This document shows positions 55,568 through 64,000 of a DNA stretch of 64,000 bases, one piece after another (the stretch's first letter is position 1; every line of letters starts with the position of its first letter). The stretch lies in contig NZ_CP151633.1 of assembly GCF_038397715.1 (NCBI RefSeq), forward strand, positions 3,410,001-3,474,000. The letters run 5' to 3'. The notes beneath the pieces are model-generated. The model had not been told where the DNA came from and did not search any database. It worked only from the letters and a program-made list of their open reading frames with translations. The stretch is from Microbacterium sp. LWO14-1.2. GTDB taxonomy: Bacteria > Actinomycetota > Actinomycetes > Actinomycetales > Microbacteriaceae. A program made the translations under genes and the position numbers.

Positions 55568-57283
55568 TTACTTCTCGTAGCCCACGTTCTCTACCGGCGT
55601 GATGCCGAAGAGGTCGAGACCCACGTAGGGCTCGGGGGTGAGGTTCGCAAGGCCTTCCTTGACGGTCCAGATCTCCGGGCCGTTGAGCACGGGGATGATG
55701 CCCCAGGTCTTCGCGAAGATCTCGGACTCCATCTCCATGGCCTTCTTGGTCTGCTCCTCGGGATCGGAGATCGTCTCCAGCTCCTCGTGGATCATCTTGT
55801 CGATCTCCTCGGTGCCGGTGCCGGAGAGGTTCAGACCGCTGTCGGAGCAGTAGAGCTGGCAGAACCAGGCAGCACCGAACGGGTCGGACGAGGTGAAGTT
55901 GAGGAAGAAGATGTCACCGTTCTGGGTGTTGTAGTCCTCCGCGAACTCCGAAGAGGGGCGCACGTCGATGTTGACCGCGACGCCGACCTCCTTGAGCTGA
56001 GCCTGCACGGCGAGCGAACGCGCGCGAGCGGTCTCGGTGTCCGAGTGGACGGGGAACGTCAGCTCGAGGCGGACGCCGTCCTTCTCGCGGATTCCGTCGG
56101 AACCGACCTCCCAGCCGGCCTCGTCGAGCAGCTTGTTCGCACCCTCAGCATCGCCGTCCTTGCGTCCGGCCTCTTCCAGTGCGTTGATGTAGTTCGGCTG
56201 GAACGAGAAGAGCGTGAGCGAACCCGCCGGCTCCTCGGTGTAGTTGAGACCGTTGAAGATGATCTCCTTGATCTGCTCGATGTTGATCGCCTCGAACACG
56301 GCCTTGCGCACCTCGAGGTCGGCAAGAGCCGGGTTCGCGGAGTTCAGGGTGAAGATCGCGTTCGCAGTGGCCTGACCCTTGTAGGTCTTGACGCCGTCGA
56401 GATCCTCGACCTGGGCGAGCAGCTCGGCGCTTCCGGTCTCGGCCATGTCGACCTCGCCGTTGCGCAGGGCGTTGACCGCAGCAGTCGGCTCCATCTGGAT
56501 GAACTGCACCTTGTCGAGGAGCGGGGCGTTGCCCCACCACTTCTCGTTGGGGACGAGCGTGACGACACCGCCGGTCTTGTCGAAGTCCTCGACCGTGTAG
56601 GGGCCGGCGCCCCATTCGGGGTGCCAGTCGCCGAGGAACGCCGTGTTGAAGAGTTCCGGCGTGTTGACGGCGGGGTGCAGGAGCTGCGAGTACACCATCT
56701 CGGGCCAGGCGAACTCGCCCTTGAAGGTCACGATGACGTCGCGGTCGTTCTCGCCGGCCTCGACGGACTCGATCTCCTTCCAACCGTCTGTGGCGTTCGG
56801 GACATACTCCTCGTTCTCGCCGTTCTGAGCCATCCAGGTCGCCTTGAAGGCGGACACGTCGATCGGAGTTCCGTCGTTCCAGACTGCCTTCTCGTTCACC
56901 TTGAAGTGCAGGACGGTCTTGCCATCCTCGACACCGAACGAGTAGTCGTCCAGGTAGGCGTCGTTCTTCTTGACCGTGCCGTCAGGGTCCATGAGCAGGA
57001 TCTGCGGACGGAACCACGTGCCGATCTGGGTGACGCGGGCGTCACCGTCGCCGTGGAAGTAGTTCAGCTGCTCCGCGATGTTCGAGACCGGGATGCGCAG
57101 CTCTCCGCCTTCGGCGAGGTTCTCGCGAGGCTGCGGGTTGTAGTCCGCTCCCTCGACGGTCTGGGGGCCATCGCCCTCTCCACCGTTACCGCCTCCGTTG
57201 CCTGCCGGCGCACAACCGCTCATGACGAGTGCGAAGGCGGCGCCGAGAGCAGCAATGCCCATCAGCTTCTGATGCCGTTTCAT
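55568..57283 (-). CDS. Oligopeptide ABC transporter solute-binding lipoprotein
   Basis: The 571-residue lipoprotein has signal VMSGC (Cys24), a Gly-rich linker and an OppA/DppA-type family 5 binding domain with HFKVNEKAVWNDGTPIDVSAFKATW (residues ~121-145) and NEKWWGNAPLLDKVQF. It is the last gene of the operon after the ATPase, 117 nt away, so it may have extra transcription. AAGGAG precedes the ATG. Confidence 0.9.
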   Translation of the reverse strand: MKRHQKLMGIAALGAAFALVMSGCAPAGNGGGNGGEGDGPQTVEGADYNPQPRENLAEGGELRIPVSNIAEQLNYFHGDGDARVTQIGTWFRPQILLMDPDGTVKKNDAYLDDYSFGVEDGKTVLHFKVNEKAVWNDGTPIDVSAFKATWMAQNGENEEYVPNATDGWKEIESVEAGENDRDVIVTFKGEFAWPEMVYSQLLHPAVNTPELFNTAFLGDWHPEWGAGPYTVEDFDKTGGVVTLVPNEKWWGNAPLLDKVQFIQMEPTAAVNALRNGEVDMAETGSAELLAQVEDLDGVKTYKGQATANAIFTLNSANPALADLEVRKAVFEAINIEQIKEIIFNGLNYTEEPAGSLTLFSFQPNYINALEEAGRKDGDAEGANKLLDEAGWEVGSDGIREKDGVRLELTFPVHSDTETARARSLAVQAQLKEVGVAVNIDVRPSSEFAEDYNTQNGDIFFLNFTSSDPFGAAWFCQLYCSDSGLNLSGTGTEEIDKMIHEELETISDPEEQTKKAMEMESEIFAKTWGIIPVLNGPEIWTVKEGLANLTPEPYVGLDLFGITPVENVGYEK

Positions 57284-57400
57284 GGTACTCCTTAGTGCCT
57301 GTCGGCCTATCTTGGGGATGAGGGCAGAATAACTCTGCGTCTCACGGACGAAACCATCAGCGCACCGTTCGTTATCGGACTGTGCACATCGGTATTTGGG

Positions 57401-59332
57401 TTAGCTCGCGGCAGCTGCTTCGGCGTCGAAGCCCTCGACGGGCAGGATGATCCGCTCGCGGGTGCGCTCGATGTCGGGGTCGGGGATGGGGATAGCCGAC
57501 AGCAGCGCCTTCGTGTACGGATGCTGCGGAGCGTCGAACACCTGATCCACGTCTCCGTGCTCGACGAACTCGCCCTTGTACATCACGGCCACACGGTCGG
57601 CGATGTGTCGGACGACGGCGAGGTCGTGGGCGACGAACAGGTACGACAGCCCCATCTTCGCCTTGAGTTCGTCGAGGAGGTTGATCACGCCGGCCTGGAT
57701 AGACACGTCGAGCGCGGAGACCGGCTCGTCGAGCACGACGACCTTGGGATTGGTCGACAGCGCGCGGGCGATCCCGATGCGCTGACGCTGTCCACCCGAG
57801 AACGCCTGCGGGAAACGATCGCTGTGCGCAGGGTCGAGCCCGACGAGGCCCATCAGCTCCTCGACGCGGTCGAACACCTCGTCTCGGCTCATCCCGATCG
57901 CGAACATGGGCTCGGCGATGATGTCCCAGACCGTCATGCGCGGGTCGAGCGCACCCATCGGATCCTGGAAGACGATCTGCAGATCCCGTCGGAGCTTCCG
58001 CTCCTCTGACCGATTCTTGATGTCGGCGACGCTCGTTCCGCCGATGCGGATGTCCCCGTCCTCCTGCTTCACGAGGTCCATGATCTGCAACAGCGTTGTC
58101 GTCTTCCCGCTGCCGGACTCGCCCACGATCGCGAGCGTCTCGCCCTGGCGCACGTCGAAGCTGATGCCCTTGACAGCGTGCACCTCGCCGACCTTGCGCT
58201 TGAACAGAGCACCCTTCATGAGAGGGAAGGTCTTGGTGAGGTTCACGGCCTGCAACGTGATCGGTCGCTCCTCCCGAGGCACGCGATTGAGACTGCTCTC
58301 CGGGATCTCGGGAATGGGGTAGACGGGGAGGCCGCCGATGCGTCCGTCGTCGTCGATATCCTCGGCGCGGATGCACGCGACGGTGTGGCTGACATGGCCA
58401 TCAGTCGACACGGGCAGGAGATCAGGCTCTCGCTCACGGCAGGCATCGACCGCGATCGGGCAACGCGCGGCGAACGGGCAGGCGTCCGGGAGACCGATCA
58501 GAAGCGGAGGATTCCCCTTGATCGGGATCAGGGGGACCTTTTCGGTCTTGTCCACGCGGGGGATCGCCCCGAGGAGGCCGATCGAGTAAGGCATGCGGGT
58601 GCGGTAGAACAGTTCCCGCACAGGGGCGTGCTCCACGGGCTTCCCCGCGTACATGACGAGCACATCGTCGGCCGTCTTGGCGACGACGCCCATGTCGTGC
58701 GTGATCATGATCATCGCCGCGCCGGTCTCCTGCTGCGCCTTCGCCATGAGCTCGAGGATCTGCGCTTGGATGGTCACGTCGAGCGCCGTCGTGGGCTCGT
58801 CGGCGATGATGAGCTTCGGCTGATTGGCCATCGCGATGGCGATCACGACGCGCTGCCGCATACCACCGGAGAATTCGTGTGGGAACGACTTCATCCGCCG
58901 CTCGGGCTCGGGGATGCCGACGAGCGTCAACAGCTCGACGGAGCGATCCCACGCATCCTTCTTCGACAGATTCCGGTGGACGGTGAGCGCCTCGATGAGC
59001 TGGTCGCCGATCGTGAACACGGGGGTGAGCGAGGTCAGCGGGTCCTGGAAGACCATGGCCATGCCGTTGCCGCGGATGACGGAGAGCTGCTTGTCGGTCT
59101 TGCCGATCAGTTCCTGTCCGTCGTAGACGATCGATCCGGTGACCTTCGCATTTTCATCGAGGAGTCCCATGATGGCGAGCGACGTCACGGACTTGCCGGA
59201 ACCGGATTCCCCGACGATGCCGAGGGTTTTGCCGGCTTCGAGGTCGAACGAGACGCCGCGGACGGCGTCCACTCGTCCCGCCTCGGACGGGAAACTGACC
59301 TTGAGGTCGCGGACGGAGAGAACAGTACTCAT
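57401..59332 (-). CDS. Oligopeptide ABC transporter, fused two-domain ATPase
   Basis: The 643-residue protein fuses OppD- and OppF-type domains. NBD1 has GESGSGKS (about residues 39-46), FSGGMRQR and IIADEP, then the C-terminal peptide-importer cysteine segment [18 protein letters not shown]2 has [17 protein letters not shown] and VVLDEP. It overlaps the permease upstream by 4 bp, and it is a paralogue of the fused ATPase at 15-17 kb. Confidence 0.93.
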   Translation of the reverse strand: MSTVLSVRDLKVSFPSEAGRVDAVRGVSFDLEAGKTLGIVGESGSGKSVTSLAIMGLLDENAKVTGSIVYDGQELIGKTDKQLSVIRGNGMAMVFQDPLTSLTPVFTIGDQLIEALTVHRNLSKKDAWDRSVELLTLVGIPEPERRMKSFPHEFSGGMRQRVVIAIAMANQPKLIIADEPTTALDVTIQAQILELMAKAQQETGAAMIMITHDMGVVAKTADDVLVMYAGKPVEHAPVRELFYRTRMPYSIGLLGAIPRVDKTEKVPLIPIKGNPPLLIGLPDACPFAARCPIAVDACREREPDLLPVSTDGHVSHTVACIRAEDIDDDGRIGGLPVYPIPEIPESSLNRVPREERPITLQAVNLTKTFPLMKGALFKRKVGEVHAVKGISFDVRQGETLAIVGESGSGKTTTLLQIMDLVKQEDGDIRIGGTSVADIKNRSEERKLRRDLQIVFQDPMGALDPRMTVWDIIAEPMFAIGMSRDEVFDRVEELMGLVGLDPAHSDRFPQAFSGGQRQRIGIARALSTNPKVVVLDEPVSALDVSIQAGVINLLDELKAKMGLSYLFVAHDLAVVRHIADRVAVMYKGEFVEHGDVDQVFDAPQHPYTKALLSAIPIPDPDIERTRERIILPVEGFDAEAAAAS

Positions 59333-60255
59333 GCGCGACCTCCAGCCGCGGAGGTCGGGTCGAGGGCGTCGCGCAGTCCGTCTGCGATGAGAGCCATCGA
59401 GACGGTGAGGAGCGTGAGCGCCGCAGCGGGGAAGTAGAACAGCCAGGGAGCGCTCACGAGCGTGCTCGACCCGTAGCCGATGAGAGCGCCGAGCGACACG
59501 TCCGGCAGTTTCACACCGAATCCGAGGAACGACAGGGCCGTTTCCGTGAGGACCGCAGACACGACGCCGAGCGTGAAGTTGATCACGAGCAGCGAGCCGA
59601 TGTTGGGAAGCATGTGCCGCAGCACGATGCGCATGCCCGATAGTCCTGCGTAACGAGCCGCGTGCACGTACTCGCGTTCGCGGATCGAGAGCGACAGCGT
59701 CCAGATTATGCGCGCGGGGAAGAACCAGCCGACGATGAACACCATCACCAGAGAGATGACCAGCCAGTTTCCGCCCGCGTCGTTGGAGATCATGGCGAGG
59801 ATCAGGAAGTTCGGCACGACCATCATGAAGTGGATGATCGCGAGCATGATGCGCTCGTAGCGACCGCCGAAGTACGCGGCGGTCGCGCCCACGATCGCAG
59901 AGACGACCGTGGTCCCGATGGCCACCACTGCGGCGATCATCATGGAGCGCTGGAGTCCGACGGCGACTTGCGCGAAGTTGTCGTTGCCGGAGCCGTTCGT
60001 GCCGAACCAGTGATCCGCGTTCGGGGCCTTCCGCAGGTTGAGGAAGTCCAGATCGGTGTGACTATACGGTGCGATGAGCGGACCGACGATCGCGAAGACC
60101 ACCAGCAGGCCGAGGATGATGACGCCCAGGAGGGCGCCCCGGTTGCGGAAGAACCGGCGCGTGTAGAGCGTCATCATAGATGTACGCTTGCGGCTCCGCG
60201 GCGCCTGCGGCTGCTCGGTGATCTCGGGGGAGACCCCGATCGATTCCAGGGACAT
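59329..60255 (-). CDS. Oligopeptide ABC transporter permease, OppC type
   Basis: The 308-residue permease has an N-tail, about six helices, HWFGTNGSGNDNFAQVAVGLQRSM as the family HWFGTD..GRD equivalent, and the coupling loop REREYVHAARYAGLSGMRIVLRHMLPN. It overlaps its neighbours (4 bp with the ATPase, 1 bp with the OppB gene). Confidence 0.93.
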   Translation of the reverse strand: MSLESIGVSPEITEQPQAPRSRKRTSMMTLYTRRFFRNRGALLGVIILGLLVVFAIVGPLIAPYSHTDLDFLNLRKAPNADHWFGTNGSGNDNFAQVAVGLQRSMMIAAVVAIGTTVVSAIVGATAAYFGGRYERIMLAIIHFMMVVPNFLILAMISNDAGGNWLVISLVMVFIVGWFFPARIIWTLSLSIREREYVHAARYAGLSGMRIVLRHMLPNIGSLLVINFTLGVVSAVLTETALSFLGFGVKLPDVSLGALIGYGSSTLVSAPWLFYFPAAALTLLTVSMALIADGLRDALDPTSAAGGRA

Positions 60256-61238
60256 CAGCTCACCCGCACTCTCGGATCGAGGACGACGACGGTGATGTCA
60301 GCGAGGATCGCACCGATTGCCGTCATGAGGGCGCCGAACGCCGCGACTGCGACGACGCCGTGAATGTCGTTGTTGTTGAGGGTCTGGATGAAGTAGCGAC
60401 CCATGCCGTTCCAGTTGAAGATCGTCTCGGTCAGCACCGCGCCGGTGAACACCGCGGGGATCGTGAAAGCGACCTGCGTCGTCACCGGGATCAGCGAGGT
60501 GCGCAGAGCGTGTTTCCGGATCGCCTGCTGCTTCGTCAGGCCCTTCGCTCGCGCGGTGCGCACGTAATCGGCCTTGATGTTGTCGAGGAGCAATGAACGC
60601 TGCAGGAAATGGATCTGCGCGTACCCCGTGATGACCAGGCCGAGAGTGGGGAGCGTCAAGTGTTGGACGACGTCCAGAAGGACCGGGAAGAACCCTTGGA
60701 CCCCCGGACTGGCGGACCCGGTGACGTAGAAGACCGTGGTGCCGATCCAGTTGTTGAAGTTGATCGCGAGGAGGACGAGCGCGAACCCCGCGACGACGGT
60801 CGGGATGTTCATCGTGATGATGCTCGTACCCTGGCCGATGCGATCGGCGAGCTTGTATTGACGCGAAGCCGTGTACACACCGAGCGCGATTCCGATGACG
60901 GTGGTGATGATGGTCGCCCCGAGGACCAGCTCGGCGCTCACCCAGACGCGATAGGCGACCTGTTCGTTCACTGATTCGCCCGTGGGGCCCATGCCCCAGT
61001 CCCAACGGAGGACGATGCCGGAGAGCCATGTCCACCAGCGCTCGATCAGCGGTACGGATTCGCTGAGGTTGCGTGGGCGGAGGAGGTGATCGATCTGCTC
61101 CGGCGAGAGCGGAGGGCGCCGACCGACGTAATTGTTCTCCGGGTCGAGGTAGAGCCACGCGAGGAAGTAGGTGATGTTCGTCGCGATGACGATCATCAGC
61201 ACCCACCCCAGCAGGCGGCGCACGAGATACTTGATCAA
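60255..61238 (-). CDS. Oligopeptide ABC transporter permease, OppB type
   Basis: The 327-residue permease starts IKYLVRRLLGWVLMIVIATNITYFLAWLYLDP and has the coupling loop LDNIKADYVRTARAKGLTKQQAIRKHALRTSLIP. TTG 61238 is the best start: GAGAAAG lies 9 nt upstream and the first helix follows. It is the first gene of the operon. Confidence 0.88.
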   Translation of the reverse strand: MIKYLVRRLLGWVLMIVIATNITYFLAWLYLDPENNYVGRRPPLSPEQIDHLLRPRNLSESVPLIERWWTWLSGIVLRWDWGMGPTGESVNEQVAYRVWVSAELVLGATIITTVIGIALGVYTASRQYKLADRIGQGTSIITMNIPTVVAGFALVLLAINFNNWIGTTVFYVTGSASPGVQGFFPVLLDVVQHLTLPTLGLVITGYAQIHFLQRSLLLDNIKADYVRTARAKGLTKQQAIRKHALRTSLIPVTTQVAFTIPAVFTGAVLTETIFNWNGMGRYFIQTLNNNDIHGVVAVAAFGALMTAIGAILADITVVVLDPRVRVS

Positions 61239-61344
61239 GGTGTTGATTCTTTCTCTTTTACAGACGCGCGCGGGATCTGCCGACGCAACGCTGAGCCGGA
61301 GGACAGTCAATCACCATCTGCCGATCTGCGCGACACGACACCTG

Positions 61345-61371
61345 CACTCGAGTGTGACGGAGTCTCGTCAC
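61345..61371. promoter_or_regulatory. Overlapping palindromes between the Opp operon and lepA
   Basis: CACTCGAGTG (61345-61354) is a perfect 10-bp palindrome and adjoins GTGACG-N6-CGTCAC (61354-61371). Both lie in the 238-bp gap between divergent genes, where a regulator of the Opp operon could bind. Confidence 0.4.
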
Positions 61372-61476
61372 TCACGGAATCCGGTTTCAGGGTCGGCTCC
61401 CGGGCAACCTGGGCAGAATATCACCGGATCCGGCGAATCGAGCATCGACAGCGCGTCACCGTAGAATCGTCAGGAC

Positions 61477-63330
<1,854 letters not shown>

Positions 63331-63831
63331 GTGGCGCTGCCGCGGTACGAGCGCGGTCTCACCCGGCATCCGCTCGGCGAGGTTCCTCGCGGACTCCGCG
63401 GTGCTGAGCGGTCGGTCCCCGTTCCCGAGTACGCGAGGGATGCCGTCGCCGCACTGATCACGTCCTGGGAGTTCAAGCGGCGAGCGGGGTTCGACACGCC
63501 CGTCGAGGAGCCGCGGGCCGGGAGTGAGGGAACCCTCGCGAAGCGCGTGTTCGGGGTCCGCTTCGCCGAGCCGATCCGGGTCGTCTGGGCCGACGCGCAC
63601 GGGTTCGGGTACGAGACGAGGCCCGGCCACCCGATCTACGGCGAGGAGTCCTTCGTCCTCGACGGCGGGGTCTTCACCGCCCGGTCGGTCTCGCGTCCGT
63701 CCACCCCGTTGTGGTGGATGCTGACGCCGGCGCTGCGAGTCATGCAGCGCTCCGTGTTCGACCGCTACATCCGCACCGTCGAGACCGCGATCCACGAAGC
63801 CCGGAGGCACCGTCCAGGCGACCCCGGGTAG
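63331..63831 (+). CDS. DUF1990 family protein
   Basis: The 166-residue protein has FGVRFAEPIRVVWADAHGFGYETRPGHPIYGEESFVL (residues ~73-109) and SRPSTPLWWMLTPALRVMQRSVFDRYIRTV, the DUF1990 pattern. It starts with GTG immediately after the lepA stop. Function is unknown. A second copy follows. Confidence 0.75.
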   Translation: MALPRYERGLTRHPLGEVPRGLRGAERSVPVPEYARDAVAALITSWEFKRRAGFDTPVEEPRAGSEGTLAKRVFGVRFAEPIRVVWADAHGFGYETRPGHPIYGEESFVLDGGVFTARSVSRPSTPLWWMLTPALRVMQRSVFDRYIRTVETAIHEARRHRPGDPG

Positions 63832-63841
63832 GCTGGTCGGC

Positions 63842-64000
63842 ATGCGGCGCGGGACTTTCCGAGACGACACGGTTGACTATGCGGCTGTGGGTGCGACCCA
63901 TGCGCCCGATCTGATGCAGTATCCGCCGGAGCGCAGCATCCCCGCCGAGAACTCCTGGCGCATCGGCAGCGGAGAGGAACGGTTCCAGACAGCCGGCGAA
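63842..64000 (+). CDS. Second DUF1990 family protein, N-terminal part
   Basis: The frame is open from ATG 63842 to the window end (53 codons). AVGATHAPDLMQYPPERSIP matches the N-terminal DUF1990 signature, with SGEERFQTAGE after it. TAGGCT lies 7 nt before the ATG. The first copy lacks this N-terminal signature, so the two are not simple duplicates. Confidence 0.75.
   Translation, partial: MRRGTFRDDTVDYAAVGATHAPDLMQYPPERSIPAENSWRIGSGEERFQTAGE

Overview
This 64 kb window is chromosomal DNA of a high-GC actinobacterium, most likely Microbacteriaceae and close to Microbacterium. The gene order (ileS-folC-ndk, rne-rplU-rpmA-obgE-proBA-nadD-rsfS, leuS-comEA/comEC-holA-rpsT-lepA), frequent GTG starts, strong GC bias and many apparently leaderless genes all fit that placement. 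No phage, plasmid, CRISPR array or rRNA was seen. One IS element and one tRNA are present.

Layout. 1-15 kb is conserved housekeeping: ileS (5'-truncated by the window), folC, a DUF4233 membrane protein, ndk, a VKOR-type oxidoreductase, RNase E/G, L21/L27, ObgE, proline synthesis (proB, proA), nadD, an acidic membrane-anchored protein, rsfS and a short-chain dehydrogenase. 15-25 kb is an accessory uptake-and-hydrolysis locus: a fused two-NBD ABC ATPase faces an operon of an M19 dipeptidase-like enzyme, a solute-binding lipoprotein, two permeases, a creatinase-type M24 protein, an alpha/beta hydrolase and a double-module Lrp regulator, with a long inverted repeat between the divergent units. 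25-30 kb holds an AI-2E family permease, a PNPOx-like flavoprotein, a GT2/EEP/membrane-protein operon and an IS481-family element. 30-33 kb is a MerR-controlled locus (merR, CPBP protease-like protein, class A beta-lactamase lipoprotein, small membrane protein). Three promoters there share one architecture: TTGACC, a 19-nt spacer carrying a GC dyad, then a -10.

33-41 kb carries tRNA-Ala(GGC), a flavin oxidoreductase, two membrane proteins, an NAD(P)-binding protein, a GH3 enzyme, an actinobacterial conserved protein, an App1-type phosphatase and a DedA protein. 40.6-53 kb has pabB-like, leuS, comEA, then five unrelated genes (two VOC proteins, GNAT, TetR, SDR) inserted between comEA and comEC, followed by comEC, holA, a histidine phosphatase and rpsT. 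53-64 kb has an MFS exporter, an alpha/beta hydrolase, a small secreted two-cysteine peptide gene, a complete oligopeptide ABC operon, lepA and two DUF1990 genes, the last cut by the window end.

The most notable signals are the three-promoter MerR regulon around the beta-lactamase, the creatinase-like active site and shared operator in the Lrp-controlled peptide locus, the interrupted comEA-comEC pair, and the small secreted peptide bracketed by two nearly identical terminators. All functional calls rest on reading motifs by eye; no database search was run.
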